Positions 45,482 through 55,707 of a DNA stretch of 64,000 nucleotides are shown in pieces; within the stretch, counting starts at the first letter, position 1, and each line of letters opens with the position of its first letter. The notes under the pieces are model-generated. The model had not been told where the DNA came from. It worked only from the letters and a program-made list of their open reading frames with translations, and searched no databases. A program made the translations under genes and the position numbers. Source of the stretch: Candidatus Thiodiazotropha sp. (lineage in GTDB: Bacteria; Pseudomonadota; Gammaproteobacteria; Chromatiales; Chromatiaceae). The DNA is taken from contig JAIVEQ010000009.1 in assembly GCA_023838465.1 (NCBI GenBank), positions 25,320 to 89,319 on the forward strand. Reading direction: 5' to 3'.

Positions 45482-46339
45482 ATGTCCACCCTATGGGAAA
45501 AGGTCACTCGCGATTGTAAGTTGATATCCCTGCCTCAAGCCTACATTCGGCTTAAGAGCGTCATAGACAGTCCAGAGTATCGACTTGAGGATGTCGCCGA
45601 TGCCATCCGAATTGACCCGGCCCTTACCACCCGCGTACTCAAATTGATCAATAGCCCCTATTTCGGCTTGTCAGCCAAGATAGAGACGGTATTTCGTGCC
45701 GTGAACCTATTAGGCACACAGCAGATTCACGATCTGGCTCTGGCCACATCGGTGGCTGAGGCCTTTCCAAAAAACTCCACATCCGGTCTTGATATGCACC
45801 TATTTTGGCGACGCAGTGTCTACTGCGGTTTAAGCGCGCAAGCCCTGGCGAAACAGCGTGGATTTATGGATAGCGAACGGCTCTTCGTGTCAGGCCTTCT
45901 ATTTGATATGGGACACATGATTCTCTACCAGAGCGTGCCGGAACTTACCCTGGAGGCGTTATCCCTCTCTCAACAACAGCAGAGGTCGTTAATAGAGACA
46001 GAACGTGAGGTGATCGGTCTCGACTATGCACGGGTCGGCGCCACATTGATGCGTCAGTGGCGCCTCCCTGACTGCCTGATCGAAACCAGTGAATTCCACG
46101 GTGAGCCTATGCGTGCCCAACACTATCCGGTTGAGACAGCGATAGTGCATATCGCATCACTGCTTGCCGAGGGAAAAGTGGCAGGTGGCGAATTCGGCAG
46201 TGGTCTGTTGAGACCTCACCCTAGCGCAATGAAGAAGGTAGACCTGAGCCTGGAAGATTGTGAGCTCGTCAGTAGCGAAATCGAATCCGAGTTGAACTCT
46301 ATCCTTTATATGATCTACCCTGTGGGCAAGGCTTCATAG
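45482..46339 (+). CDS. HDOD-domain signalling protein
   Basis: Protein of 285 residues composed mainly of one HDOD domain (residues about 15-210), a relative of HD hydrolases that usually lacks full metal sites. Typical segments: VADAIRIDPALTTRVLKLINSPYFGLSAKIETVFRAVNLLGTQQIHDLALATSVAEAF near 34-91, LFWRRSVYCGLSAQALA near 104, and ERLFVSGLLFDMGHMILYQ near 131. HDOD proteins often act in c-di-GMP or two-component pathways. ATG chosen at 45482 with GAGGGA upstream. Confidence 0.9.
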   Translation: MSTLWEKVTRDCKLISLPQAYIRLKSVIDSPEYRLEDVADAIRIDPALTTRVLKLINSPYFGLSAKIETVFRAVNLLGTQQIHDLALATSVAEAFPKNSTSGLDMHLFWRRSVYCGLSAQALAKQRGFMDSERLFVSGLLFDMGHMILYQSVPELTLEALSLSQQQQRSLIETEREVIGLDYARVGATLMRQWRLPDCLIETSEFHGEPMRAQHYPVETAIVHIASLLAEGKVAGGEFGSGLLRPHPSAMKKVDLSLEDCELVSSEIESELNSILYMIYPVGKAS

Positions 46340-46369
46340 CGTCGCATCTAGAATTCCATTAAGAAAATA

Positions 46370-46384
46370 TTGATGGAGCACTAG
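46370..46384. repeat. Fragment of the AGTACTCC palindromic repeat
   Basis: TTGATGGAGCACTAG matches the right arm of the palindrome at 13531-13545 in 14 of 15 positions and is likewise preceded by an A/T-rich ATA. It lies between convergent HDOD and gspB genes, again just after a stop codon. Confidence 0.5.
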
Positions 46385-46426
46385 TACTTGGTAGTACGCT
46401 AACAACTGATTCAATACGATCACAGG

Positions 46427-47092
46427 TCACTGATTGCCGATGGGTAGAATAAACCGCTCTCCCATATGCTCCATGACTGCACCATTGGGGAGAATCTCCA
46501 CGAGCATTGGCCCTTCGGCGAGATAATCCCCCTCCCGATACTTTTCCATGTTAATAAGTACGTATCGTTTATTTGGACGTTTATCGTAGCTGTGGATATC
46601 GATGTTCATTACCGGCAGATGGGAAACGAACCCACTCGGCATCTCATGCAAGGGCTTGGGCGGTTTAGGTGGCTTGGGCGGTTGTGGTGGTGGTTCCGGT
46701 GCGATGGCCTGCTTAGGTTCGACCTTAGGAAGGGTAGCAACAGGGGCGGTTGCTAGTTGCTCCTTCGTCACTGACTGAAGTTGGGTTGTATCCGGCAATT
46801 CAGGCGCCCTGACCACTTCTTTAGTTGACGATATCTCATTTTGCTGCGGTTTCTGCTGTACAGGTGGAGCCATTGAAGATTCCCTCGCCTCTCCCTGTTG
46901 AGCTAGCCAACTGTTACTTCCCAGATAGATGCCCATCCCGAGGATGACAATGAAAAACAGGGCCAACATCACCCAGCCCAACCGGCCCGATGTGGTGTCA
47001 GGTGGTTGTTCCATATCCGCAGAAATACTCGGTACTTCACCAAGTTTGTGCTGGCGCTCAGCCTTTTTCAGAGCCTCCAGAATCAAAGACAT
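46427..47092 (-). CDS. gspB: General secretion pathway protein B (GspB/ExeB-like)
   Basis: Inner-membrane, periplasm-facing protein of 221 residues. MSLILEALKKAERQHKLGEVPS is the standard GspB N-terminus; a helix WVMLALFFIVILGMGIYLGS follows near 38-58, then a Pro-rich linker (PEPPPQPPKPPKPPKPLHE) near 133 and the T2SSB domain at about 155-221 (VLINMEKYREGDYLAEGPMLVEILPNGAVMEHMGERFILP). With GspA it helps place the secretin through peptidoglycan. Co-transcribed one base after gspA. No other T2SS genes are here. Confidence 0.93.
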   Translation of the reverse strand: MSLILEALKKAERQHKLGEVPSISADMEQPPDTTSGRLGWVMLALFFIVILGMGIYLGSNSWLAQQGEARESSMAPPVQQKPQQNEISSTKEVVRAPELPDTTQLQSVTKEQLATAPVATLPKVEPKQAIAPEPPPQPPKPPKPPKPLHEMPSGFVSHLPVMNIDIHSYDKRPNKRYVLINMEKYREGDYLAEGPMLVEILPNGAVMEHMGERFILPIGNQ

Positions 47093-47093
47093 T

Positions 47094-48890
47094 TCAATCT
47101 CCCACCTGGTTCAGGTCGGACACCAGTGTCGGCGTCTCCACCGGGAGGGCCAGATTATTCAAATAGATCTGTGTCTGTTGACCTGCAATCCCATCATCCT
47201 CTAGTCCATATAGACGCTGAAAGGCCCACAATCTACTCTCTAAAGCGCTGTCGAATCGATCCAGACCCTCAGTCTTGGGTAACTCCTCACCATCTATCAA
47301 TTGCAAACGCTTGCGCAACCAAGTGACCGCCGAACCGGCAGAGCCTTCTCCAATCAAGGCAACACCAGCTAAGGGGCGCCACAACATAATGAAATCACCC
47401 GTCCAGTAGGGCTTCAATTGTGCCAGGCGTAACACTCCCTGCTGTTCACCGCTATCCACCAGTAACCATTCGTCGTCAACATGATTCACCAGCAACAGAC
47501 GTTTCAGTTTTCCTTGTTTAAGCTGAATCAATAGTGGCCTGTTGAGACGCAGCACATTATCCCAATCTAAATGTGCTTTGAGGCATCGCAAACCATACTC
47601 TGTTACTTGCAAACAAGGGGGTGGAGTAGGCCGAAGAGGCTGCGATTTATCCCATAATGTGAGTAGTTTTTGATGGATGACAAAGCTATTTTGCGGCTGG
47701 TTGAAAAGTCTCTCCAAGGAAATTTCAACCGGGACAGTATCATCCATCATTTGCCCTGGAGCTGCTTTCGGAGGCTGCGGCTCAAGCATATCTGACGACT
47801 CAACTGAGAGAGGTGGCGACTGGCTCAGCTTGGGAGCGACCTTTTCTGGTAGCGGTTCTGGAAGCTTCTCTTCAACAACTTCTTTCACTGGCAACGAGGG
47901 TAACTCGATAGCCACTTTTTTTTCCGCAACAGGTGGCAGACTTGGAATTGCCGGTTCCGGTGAAGTAGCCTGCTCAACACTTACTGCACCTTGATCCTGT
48001 CCCAGCTGACTGTACCAATACGCACTCCCTCCCAGGAGGAGTAACAAGGCACCTGCCCATAGCCAACGATGTCGATGATTCCTTCGTCCCTTTACCTCCT
48101 GCGCGGCCCGCCATACCAACCTCATCCCCACCCGCTGCTTACCGGTTGTGTAGATAGCCAATAACGACCGTTCGCAGATAGAGTTGATTATCCTCGGTAT
48201 ACCGCCGGAGAGTCGATGTACCAGATGCAAGGCTGAGGGCGTGAACAGATCTTCACGGACCCCGGCAACGGCAAGGCGGTGGGTAACATAGCGATGTGTC
48301 TCTTGAGTATTCAATGGCGACAGGTGGTAGCGCGCAGTAATGCGCTGATCGACCTGTCTCATCTCCTTGCGCGCCAACATCTGTTGAAGCTCAGGCTGCC
48401 CTACCAGAATAATGCGCAGTAGTTTATGCCGAGATGTCTCCAGATTAGTCAGCAGACGGACCTGCTCCAACACCCGCGGATTGAGATTTTGTGCCTCATC
48501 CACCACCAATACCGTATGCTTGCCTTCTGCATGGATCTTCAACAGGCGCTGGGTCAGGGTATCAATGAGTATTTTCAGGGAATAGGGTGGGCCTTGATAG
48601 ACAACACCCAGCTCATCACAAATGGTAGCGATAAATTCACGCCTGGAGAGGCGGGGATTGAGAATAAGGGCAATTTCTACATTCTCTAACTGCTGCGCCA
48701 ATAGACTACGTAGCAGCAGTGTTTTACCTGTCCCCACTTCCCCGGTAAGCAGGACAAACCCACCATTCGGGCCGGTCCCGTAGATCAGGTGAGCGAGACT
48801 CTCTTCATGACCCCTACTGAGATAGAGGTAGCGAGGATCCGGGGTGATCGCAAAGGGATTTTCCTCGAAGCCGAAGTCGCTGAATTTCAT
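47094..48890 (-). CDS. gspA: General secretion pathway ATPase GspA/ExeA with peptidoglycan-binding domain
   Basis: 598-residue inner-membrane AAA ATPase. Cytoplasmic AAA domain 1-265: LLTGEVGTGKTLLLRSLL near 47, VLVVDEAQNLNPRVLEQVRLLTN near 130. A membrane helix near 275-293 (WLWAGALLLLLGGSAYWY), a Pro/Glu-rich linker (about 300-375), a peptidase C39-like degenerate region near 410-510, and a peptidoglycan-binding_1 domain at about 525-590 ending in AFQRLYGLEDDGIAGQQTQIYLNNL. As in Aeromonas ExeAB, this complex inserts the type II secretin. Confidence 0.95.
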   Translation of the reverse strand: MKFSDFGFEENPFAITPDPRYLYLSRGHEESLAHLIYGTGPNGGFVLLTGEVGTGKTLLLRSLLAQQLENVEIALILNPRLSRREFIATICDELGVVYQGPPYSLKILIDTLTQRLLKIHAEGKHTVLVVDEAQNLNPRVLEQVRLLTNLETSRHKLLRIILVGQPELQQMLARKEMRQVDQRITARYHLSPLNTQETHRYVTHRLAVAGVREDLFTPSALHLVHRLSGGIPRIINSICERSLLAIYTTGKQRVGMRLVWRAAQEVKGRRNHRHRWLWAGALLLLLGGSAYWYSQLGQDQGAVSVEQATSPEPAIPSLPPVAEKKVAIELPSLPVKEVVEEKLPEPLPEKVAPKLSQSPPLSVESSDMLEPQPPKAAPGQMMDDTVPVEISLERLFNQPQNSFVIHQKLLTLWDKSQPLRPTPPPCLQVTEYGLRCLKAHLDWDNVLRLNRPLLIQLKQGKLKRLLLVNHVDDEWLLVDSGEQQGVLRLAQLKPYWTGDFIMLWRPLAGVALIGEGSAGSAVTWLRKRLQLIDGEELPKTEGLDRFDSALESRLWAFQRLYGLEDDGIAGQQTQIYLNNLALPVETPTLVSDLNQVGD

Positions 48891-48905
48891 GCATTTCGAG
48901 TCTGA

Positions 48906-49322
48906 CTAATCACAGCCATCCTCGGCCTCCCCTTCATTCTGCTCAGCAATCTCCGTGGCCAGCTCCAACCACTTTATCGCTTCTGCTTCATCCCTTTCCA
49001 CACCCTTGCCAGACAGGTAGATCTGTCCCAGTTCGTTGGCTGCCAGATAAGAACCACTCTCTGCGGCCTCCTTCAGCCATCCAATGCCTTGTGATGCATC
49101 CTGTTCCACACCCTTACCAGACAGATAGAGCATACCGAGCTGAAACTGGGCTTCGACATGATCTCTTTTGGCAAGACGCTTAAAACCCCGGTAAGCCTCC
49201 TTGTGCTCCCCCTTTGTCATAGCTGCCATAGCATCATCGAAATCATCGGCCACGGCGACACCTGCCACAGCAAGTAGTAGGAAAAGTCCTGTCCTGAGTA
49301 TCATGAGTATTGATTGTTGCAT
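48906..49322 (-). CDS. Exported Sel1-repeat protein
   Basis: Protein of 138 residues with a signal peptide (ILMILRTGLFLLLAVAGVAVADD) and three Sel1-like/TPR repeats: YRGFKRLAKRDHVEAQFQLGMLY, LSGKGVEQDASQGIGWLKEAAESGSYLAANELGQIY and LSGKGVERDEAEAIKWLELATEIAEQNEGE. The ATG at 49322 starts the signal peptide; the longer frame from 49430 overlaps the next divergent gene's leader. It ends 15 bases before gspA begins and may share its transcript. Periplasmic scaffold role inferred from repeats. Confidence 0.85.
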   Translation of the reverse strand: MQQSILMILRTGLFLLLAVAGVAVADDFDDAMAAMTKGEHKEAYRGFKRLAKRDHVEAQFQLGMLYLSGKGVEQDASQGIGWLKEAAESGSYLAANELGQIYLSGKGVERDEAEAIKWLELATEIAEQNEGEAEDGCD

Positions 49323-49469
49323 AGTCACGCTATTCTGACACAGAGCGCTGTGATTACCAGAGCTGCAATGCTTTTGGGGCCCTGACGCAACTTTCCTGCA
49401 AGATTTCGATCTCATTGATGATAGATGCAATCATGCAGGCAATTCGCTTCCCTTCAGGGTGATAAAAAC

Positions 49470-50366
49470 ATGAAACGACTCCTTATCCTTTTCCTGCTGA
49501 TGATAATCGGTACCCATGCCACTGCAGTTGAACCACTGATTTCAGTCACATGGCTGCAGAATAACAAGGACAATCCTGATCTGGTGTTACTTGATTTACA
49601 GGATAATCAGAACTACCTGCGTTTCCACATCCCAGGATCGATCAACACCAATTATGCCCAGTGGCGAGTCGAAAAAAAGGACCAACCGAAAGTATTACCG
49701 CCGGTACCATTAATTGAAAAACTGATCGGTTCACTGGGCATTGATAATAACGCCCATGTTGTTTTGATCTCACTCGGCGCCAGTGCCGGTGATATGGCCA
49801 TTGCCGCACGGGTCTATTGGACTTTCAAGGTACTGGGTCATGATCGGGTCTCAATTCTAGATGGCGGTTTGATTGGCTATGCTGAGAAACGAATCCATCC
49901 TCTTGAGAAGGGTAATCATCAACTCAAACCCAGGAAATTCGCGGCTAGTTATCGAAAACAGATGAATCCCGATGTCGAGGCTGTCAAATCTGCCATCGAT
50001 AGTGGTGCCCTGATTGTGGATAACCGTAGCAGAGCTGAATTTCTTGGCATTTACGGTGGCGGTGGTAAAGAGAGGGCTGGCAGTCTGCCCCAGGCAGTAC
50101 ACCTAAATTACGACTGGCTGACTGTAAACGGTAGCGGCAAGTTACACACCGTTGACAATCTGCGTCGTATCTACAACGCAAGTCAGGTTCCAATGGAGGG
50201 GCATCAGATCAACTACTGCCATACCGGCAATCGGGCTGCCCTGGGTTGGTTCGTCTCTCACGAAATCCTGGGCAATCAGCAGGCCAGACTCTATGACGGA
50301 TCGACACAGGAGTGGGCCAGCAATCCAGAACTGCCCATGGATCAACAAGTAAAATTGAGTTACTAG
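49470..50366 (+). CDS. Periplasmic two-domain rhodanese (thiosulfate:acceptor sulfurtransferase family)
   Basis: Exported tandem rhodanese of 298 residues. Signal peptide [16 protein letters not shown]; first domain about 25-135 without a catalytic Cys ([15 protein letters not shown] at the equivalent loop), second domain about 155-290 with the catalytic Cys250 in [14 protein letters not shown]. The structural [13 protein letters not shown] and [18 protein letters not shown] motifs are standard. It would move sulfane sulfur in the periplasm. It lies four bases before the SSP411/DsbD-like gene, so both are one unit of periplasmic thiol/sulfur chemistry. Confidence 0.92.
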   Translation: MKRLLILFLLMIIGTHATAVEPLISVTWLQNNKDNPDLVLLDLQDNQNYLRFHIPGSINTNYAQWRVEKKDQPKVLPPVPLIEKLIGSLGIDNNAHVVLISLGASAGDMAIAARVYWTFKVLGHDRVSILDGGLIGYAEKRIHPLEKGNHQLKPRKFAASYRKQMNPDVEAVKSAIDSGALIVDNRSRAEFLGIYGGGGKERAGSLPQAVHLNYDWLTVNGSGKLHTVDNLRRIYNASQVPMEGHQINYCHTGNRAALGWFVSHEILGNQQARLYDGSTQEWASNPELPMDQQVKLSY

Positions 50367-50370
50367 TGTA

Positions 50371-52758
50371 ATGTCCATTAGATCAGCCACTGCACTCCTG
50401 CTTTGCCTGCTGACCAGCCTAACGGCCGGTGCCGCCACTCAGCACTATCAACTACACAGGCCCCCGCAAATGGAGCAAAAACTCAACGCTGCCTATCTTG
50501 CCAAGGGCATTGTCTATCAGCCTCGTACTGAGCACTTTAACGAGGACGGAACACCCCGTTACATCAACCGTCTCATCCTTGAAGACTCCCCCTATCTGTT
50601 GCAACACGCACACAATCCGGTTGACTGGTACTCCTGGTCAGAGGAGGCATTTGAACGGGCAAAACGAGAGAACAAACCGGTTTTTCTATCTATCGGCTAC
50701 TCTACCTGCCACTGGTGCCATGTGATGGAACGGGAGAGTTTCGAAGATCCCGCTATTGCCGCCGTATTGAATGAACACTTTATTGCCATCAAGGTCGATC
50801 GTGAGAGCCACCCTGATGTCGACCAGATTTACATGACTGCAGTGATGCTTCTCACCGGCCATGGTGGTTGGCCAATGTCGAGTTTCCTCACACCACAGGG
50901 CAAACCTTTCTTCGGTGGCACCTACTACACACCCGCTCAGTTCACTTCACTGTTGCAACAGATAATACAGCTTTGGGATGAACGTCAGACCGACGTGGAG
51001 AAACAGGCCGAAAGAGTAGCCGACGCAGTGGCCGCCAGTAACAATCTTGACGGTCAGGCGAAGACCCTGGACCAAGGTGTAATCAGCAAGGCAGTCAAGA
51101 CCATGCATCGCTCTTTCGACGAAATTCAGGGTGGCTTTGGTCAAGCCCCAAAGTTCCCCCGTGAACCCTGGTTATATCTACTTCTCGATCAGGCTGAGCG
51201 TCTCGGTGATCAACAGGCCTTGCAGATGCTCGAAGTAACCCTTGATCAGATGGCCCGAGGTGGTATCTATGATCAAGTTGGTGGTGGCTTTCACCGCTAC
51301 TCCACCGACTATGAGTGGTTGGTTCCCCACTTTGAGAAGATGCTCTACAACCAGGCCCATCTAAGCCGAATCTACCTGGGAGCCTGGCGTCTTACCGGTC
51401 GGGAGCAGTTTCGCCGGGTGGTAACCCAGACCCTTGATTATGTACTGCGTGAAATGACTCTGCCTGAGGGTGGCTTCTATTCTGCTACCGATGCCGATAG
51501 CGAAGGCGAAGAGGGCCTTTTCTTTACCTGGACACAAGCTGAGATAACCGCAGCATTGAAAAAAGAGGATGCAAAGCTGGCCAACTCCCTGTATGGCGTC
51601 TCACCGAATGGCAACTTCGAAGGGCGTAACATCCTGCACCTGGAACAGGGACTGGAGGCCTCTGCAAAACAGCACAAGATGGCAGTAGCCTCCATACGTG
51701 ATCAGGTGGATCATATCAACAGCAGTCTATTGCAGGTTCGCAATCGACGTATCCCCCCCTTGCGTGATGACAAGATTGTCACCGCCTGGAACGGCATGAT
51801 GATCACAGCATTCGCCCAAGCTGCTGATATCCTCAATGAACCCGCCTATCGACAGGCAGCGGAAAAGGCAGCTGAATTTATCTGGTTACACAATCGACGG
51901 GATGAAGGGCAACTCTGGCGGGTTCACCTTGACGGCCAGTCATCCATCAAAGCCACCCAGGAGGATTACGCCTACCTTGCCGAGGCGCTGCTCTATCTCT
52001 ATGACCTGAGCGGAGATTCAAAATGGTTACAACGGGCTGAGGAGCTGGCTAATGCGCTGATCAAGCGTTTTCTTGACAAAGACAGCGATGGCTTCTTTAT
52101 GAATGAAGCTGACAGCAGCATCACCGCAATGGGCCGTCCCAAGGATGAAGGCTCAGACAATGCCATGCCTTCTGGCAGCTCAGTAGCCATACATGTTCTG
52201 CAACGACTTTGGCAACGTACCGGTAACATAGAGTATCGCAACCTGACTGATGCCCTGATAGCCCGTTTCGCCCCTTCCATCGAGCATAACCCTAACAGTT
52301 ATGCCTACCTGCTCAGTGCGGTTGTCAGCCACCACCATGGTGAGTTGGGATCGCGGGCCTATGCAGCTCAAGGTGGTATCCGCATCGAAGGCAATCTGAA
52401 ACAGACTTCATCTCAGAGCTTATTGAGCGTCGAGATCGATATCCCCCAAGGATGGCACATCAACTCCAACCAGCCCCTTGATAAGGATCTGATCGCCACC
52501 CGGTTGAGCCTACCGGAGCAGGTTACCGGTTGGAAGATCGGCCCGGTTACCTATCCTAAAAGTGAACAGCAAACGCTCGCCTTTCAGGATGCACCGCTGT
52601 CTGTCTTTACCGGGAAATTGCTTTTACAGGCCTTTGTCACAGAAGAAGGGAAAAGCCCACCCGCTTCATCATCCCTACCTGTCAGCGTCCGCCTGCAGGC
52701 GTGTAACGACCAGGTCTGCCTGGCACCAGAACTTGTTACGTTAAGAGTTGTTAAATAG
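50371..52758 (+). CDS. Exported SSP411/YyaL-type thioredoxin-like protein fused to a DsbD-alpha-like domain
   Basis: 795 residues. Signal peptide (1-21); an SSP411 (DUF255) domain with thioredoxin fold and the motif [17 protein letters not shown] (Cys113, Cys116); then a long (alpha/alpha)6-barrel-like part with [33 protein letters not shown] and [15 protein letters not shown]. From about residue 665 a second, unrelated domain: [25 protein letters not shown] and [16 protein letters not shown] (Cys778, Cys783), which matches the immunoglobulin-like N-terminal (alpha) domain of DsbD. Most SSP411 proteins are cytosolic and lack this end. The periplasmic location and second Cys pair suggest electron or thiol transfer. 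Its last 18 bases overlap the convergent hemG. Confidence 0.9.
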   Translation: MSIRSATALLLCLLTSLTAGAATQHYQLHRPPQMEQKLNAAYLAKGIVYQPRTEHFNEDGTPRYINRLILEDSPYLLQHAHNPVDWYSWSEEAFERAKRENKPVFLSIGYSTCHWCHVMERESFEDPAIAAVLNEHFIAIKVDRESHPDVDQIYMTAVMLLTGHGGWPMSSFLTPQGKPFFGGTYYTPAQFTSLLQQIIQLWDERQTDVEKQAERVADAVAASNNLDGQAKTLDQGVISKAVKTMHRSFDEIQGGFGQAPKFPREPWLYLLLDQAERLGDQQALQMLEVTLDQMARGGIYDQVGGGFHRYSTDYEWLVPHFEKMLYNQAHLSRIYLGAWRLTGREQFRRVVTQTLDYVLREMTLPEGGFYSATDADSEGEEGLFFTWTQAEITAALKKEDAKLANSLYGVSPNGNFEGRNILHLEQGLEASAKQHKMAVASIRDQVDHINSSLLQVRNRRIPPLRDDKIVTAWNGMMITAFAQAADILNEPAYRQAAEKAAEFIWLHNRRDEGQLWRVHLDGQSSIKATQEDYAYLAEALLYLYDLSGDSKWLQRAEELANALIKRFLDKDSDGFFMNEADSSITAMGRPKDEGSDNAMPSGSSVAIHVLQRLWQRTGNIEYRNLTDALIARFAPSIEHNPNSYAYLLSAVVSHHHGELGSRAYAAQGGIRIEGNLKQTSSQSLLSVEIDIPQGWHINSNQPLDKDLIATRLSLPEQVTGWKIGPVTYPKSEQQTLAFQDAPLSVFTGKLLLQAFVTEEGKSPPASSSLPVSVRLQACNDQVCLAPELVTLRVVK

Positions 52759-53940
52759 ACGTTGGCACTCTTGATAGGAACGCACCAGGCTATCTTCGAT
52801 CGAGACACCGGAGAACCAATTCCCGGTGAGGGCCAGGGGTTGCCCCTGCAAGGTTTTGTCGATCCAGGTAATTCGCTCAGCATGCCCCAGGCGTAAGGCT
52901 GGCAATCGGTTGTGACAACTCACTGTTGACTGGATGGCTGTCTCACTGACACCCAATACCTGTACTATCCGCGCCAGACGCCCTGCTTTATCCAGTCGGC
53001 CAGGACGGAAGTGAAAGGTGAAGGCACGATAGTGCTCATCCGCTACCAGGTCTCTCGAAACCACCGAGAAGAAATCGTCGTCAACACCAATGATACCGGC
53101 CAGTAAAGGCAGTTTGACCTGATCTGCCTGTAGCAACACGGCTTGACTCTCGATTTCCGCCATCTCGATCTCGTGTAAACGAGCTGTCAACTCCGGCATT
53201 GACCCGGCTAATATTTTCGCAGCCACATCAGGTGCCACGGCAAAGGCAACCTTTGTTGCCTCGATTACCTCTCCCTCATCCAGCATGACATTGTAGCGAC
53301 CTTTATCCCTTTGTATGTCGATAACCGGGCTTTGCAGACGAATATCCAGTCCGGCTGCAATCCCTTCTACGAATGTCTGCAATCCCTCAGGACCGGTGTA
53401 GCTGCGGACAATCTCTTTACGCCTGGGTTTTTTTCGAAACAGGGCATCGGCAGGAAAAGCTGAAGCAGGCTGGCAAACAACCGCATCAAGGGCAGGACCC
53501 AGGACCTGTTGATAGTTACGCCGTCCAATGATGCGGCCAAAATATGCCTCAACAGAATGACCCGCTTTTTTAGTCATCCATAGACGTGGCAGCACACCGA
53601 GCAATTCCAGAAAATTCAGACAGGATGGGATGGAGACAAGTTTCTCTCCCTGCTGCAACCAATAGCGCAGTTTCTGTTTTGGTTGCAGGCTCTCGAGCTG
53701 TCCTGTCTCTTCTAACAGCTGTATTAGATTTCCATAGCTGTTGTAACAGGTGTGGCTACCCAGTTCTGCCCAGAAACGTCCCTCTTCGGTCTCGAAGCGA
53801 TGGCTTTTGATTGCGCCACCGATATGATTGCCAGCCTCAAGAATCAGCGGTTTGATACCCTGGCGTTTTGCCATCTGGGCCATCCCCAGACCGCTGATAC
53901 CCGCACCTATCACCAACAGATCCACGACGCCATCGCTCAT
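52741..53940 (-). CDS. Protoporphyrinogen oxidase, HemY/PPOX-like
   Basis: FAD-dependent amine-oxidase-fold enzyme of 399 residues, most likely oxygen-dependent protoporphyrinogen IX oxidase. The dinucleotide site [41 protein letters not shown] is at residues 6-46, [16 protein letters not shown] near 178, and the C-terminal FAD contact [21 protein letters not shown] near 372. Length is short for PPOX (about 460) but within range of HemY relatives. HemL is encoded 3 kb away on the other strand. It could be another amine-oxidase-like FAD protein; PPOX is favoured by the [13 protein letters not shown] ending. Confidence 0.78.
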   Translation of the reverse strand: MSDGVVDLLVIGAGISGLGMAQMAKRQGIKPLILEAGNHIGGAIKSHRFETEEGRFWAELGSHTCYNSYGNLIQLLEETGQLESLQPKQKLRYWLQQGEKLVSIPSCLNFLELLGVLPRLWMTKKAGHSVEAYFGRIIGRRNYQQVLGPALDAVVCQPASAFPADALFRKKPRRKEIVRSYTGPEGLQTFVEGIAAGLDIRLQSPVIDIQRDKGRYNVMLDEGEVIEATKVAFAVAPDVAAKILAGSMPELTARLHEIEMAEIESQAVLLQADQVKLPLLAGIIGVDDDFFSVVSRDLVADEHYRAFTFHFRPGRLDKAGRLARIVQVLGVSETAIQSTVSCHNRLPALRLGHAERITWIDKTLQGQPLALTGNWFSGVSIEDSLVRSYQECQRLFNNS

Positions 53941-54011
53941 CGTTCCACCTTAACTAAGCACCATCGTCTTGAGACTTCAACCATACCAGCCACAAGATAC
54001 CCAACAAAGAA

Positions 54012-54044
54012 AAACCGTGCCAGGTAGAGCCCCAGGCACGGTTT
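54012..54044 (-). terminator. Intrinsic terminator after the A-type Fe-S carrier gene
   Basis: Perfect 10-bp stem AAACCGTGCC/GGCACGGTTT with a 13-base loop, followed on the minus strand by a T-rich tract (TTTTTCTTT). It lies 100 bases beyond the stop at 54145 and just before the hemG-like start. Confidence 0.85.
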
Positions 54045-54144
54045 CCTTTGGTAAATTAAGCTTGATCTGAGTTAGAGAATAACCCGTGCACGCATGCACC
54101 TACCTCCAATTCAAAATTCAACACTCACAATTCATAATTACAGC

Positions 54145-54516
54145 CTAGCCGCAGCCGCCACCGGAAGAAGAACCACAAGTTCCACAGCCTCCTCCATCCA
54201 CCGGTTGAAGATTGTTGAAGACAAAGCTGGCATTACCATCGCCTTGATCAACAAAGTCGATCTCCACACCACGCAAATATTGCATGGTGCCGTCATCGAC
54301 GATCACCTTGAAACCTTCACACTGGAGTACACCATCATTCTCGTTGACTGCATCACTGAAGGTCATGCCGAAGCTGATACCGCTACAACCACCGGGAGTA
54401 GCAAAAACGCGCACACCCTCGATATTACTCTCGACCTGCTGAAACAACTCGCCCATTTTGCTTTGAGCATTGCTGGTCAGGGTTAAATCACTTTCACTAA
54501 GGGCAATCAAACTCAT
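54145..54516 (-). CDS. A-type Fe-S carrier (IscA/ErpA/HesB family) with altered C-terminal cysteines
   Basis: HesB-like protein of 123 residues. Family motifs: LTLTSNAQSKMGELFQQV at the start, VRVFATPGGCSGISFGMTF around Cys44, and the end NLQPVDGGGCGTCGSSSGGGCG. In IscA and ErpA the last two ligands form CGC; here there is C-G-T-C (Cys111, Cys114) plus a Gly/Ser linker and Cys122, and an extra Cys at 66. It probably carries Fe-S clusters to target proteins. The changed cysteine spacing may mean different cluster handling. Single gene with its own terminator. Confidence 0.88.
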   Translation of the reverse strand: MSLIALSESDLTLTSNAQSKMGELFQQVESNIEGVRVFATPGGCSGISFGMTFSDAVNENDGVLQCEGFKVIVDDGTMQYLRGVEIDFVDQGDGNASFVFNNLQPVDGGGCGTCGSSSGGGCG

Positions 54517-54751
54517 GCCGGATCTCCTAAATACTGTTGTGCCTGTATGGCCCCAATAGTAGCAAGAAATTGCATCAGGATGCCAATTAACATAGAAAAT
54601 ACGTTGGTTTTTTACGGGGTATGAGGCTCATCAGCCATCTACCAAAAATAGACAATTTTTCAAATCCACGACATCAATACATCTGCTTAGATCAATGAAA
54701 TGCACTGATTGACCGGACTATGACGGGTAGACTGACAGCTAATCCCTGTAT

Positions 54752-55228
54752 TCAGATGGCCAGTTGATTCCGGGCATTTAAATCGTAGAGGTGGCGCTCC
54801 GCATCCAGCAGGTGTTGCCCCCAGTGGAGATGAAAACCTTTGTGCCAACCCTCAACAGCCTGTTCCGGCTGACCATCCAGCATTTTTAATCCATTTTTAA
54901 GCTCACAGTAGATGTCAGTTAAATCATCAGCCAGACTGCCGCTCATGCTCTGACCGTCACCTGCCATATCGAACTCCATCCAATACCCGTCCCTGTCTCC
55001 CAATAGCTGCCTGAGGTAGGTGTAGAGTTCAAACCGGGCGTCCAGATCGGCTGCTGTATAGTGGGTATTTCGAGGTGTCGGCAAATTCAGAGCAGATACG
55101 GCGGCATGCAGACGCGGCAGCAGACCGGCGACCTCTTGCAACCACTGCGTATTACCCTCCTGCAGACTCTCCACCAGTTCGCAATAGTTTCGCGCCAGGG
55201 CCTCAAGATCTTCTATTTTTGGACTCAT
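54752..55228 (-). CDS. DUF5063-domain protein
   Basis: Soluble helical protein of 158 residues. The C-terminal half, SGSLADDLTDIYCELKNGLKML followed by AVEGWHKGFHLHWGQHLLDAERHLYDL, is the DUF5063 pattern (SLADDLxDIYxxLKxGL ... W...HWGxHxxDAxRxL). Function of this family is not known. The ATG at 55228 is preferred; an upstream ATG at 55249 adds seven residues. Not in an obvious operon. Confidence 0.85.
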   Translation of the reverse strand: MSPKIEDLEALARNYCELVESLQEGNTQWLQEVAGLLPRLHAAVSALNLPTPRNTHYTAADLDARFELYTYLRQLLGDRDGYWMEFDMAGDGQSMSGSLADDLTDIYCELKNGLKMLDGQPEQAVEGWHKGFHLHWGQHLLDAERHLYDLNARNQLAI

Positions 55229-55707
55229 ATCACATTCCCTCACAGTCATTTTTTCGTGTTATGCCTGCATTGTTTGAAGTCACACCTGCGACTATCCTGC
55301 AAACGACTGCCACCTGATCACACTCGATTTCACTCTACTTACACATCTCTGAGTCTAGCAGTGATGGCGCTCAATCCTAGGAAAAACCCTTAATCCATCC
55401 TGTCAGTTCAATTGAAAAAATATATCCCCCCAGATCAGCGCTGCAATAGGATATAGGTATTTTACCGCTCTTCACCCCCCCCTTATCGTGCAACAAACAA
55501 TCAGAATCTCCTCGCTATTCATACAAAACCACCTGGGTATTGTATGGATATGTCGCGTAACACATTGGTTTCCCAGTGGAATCAATCAAATTTAGCTGTA
55601 CTTTCCGGTTTTGCGGACATTTTATGATTTCCAGGAAACCATGCACTTGCGCTATGCACCCTTATGAATCGACGGATTCAGGTTAAAAAAAGGGATACAA
55701 TTCCACG
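55229..55707. other. Intergenic region before thiD
   Basis: About 480 bases with the divergent promoters of the DUF5063 gene and thiD. I looked for a thiamine pyrophosphate riboswitch (CUGAGA and the CUGAUC-type core) and did not find one. No convincing gene or repeat. Confidence 0.45.

Noticed and set aside
46620..46700. Short tandem repeats as a possible CRISPR-like array
   Set aside because: They encode the Pro-rich linker of GspB; there are no spacers.
55229..55707. Thiamine pyrophosphate riboswitch upstream of thiD
   Set aside because: The conserved CUGAGA and downstream core could not be found in this gap.
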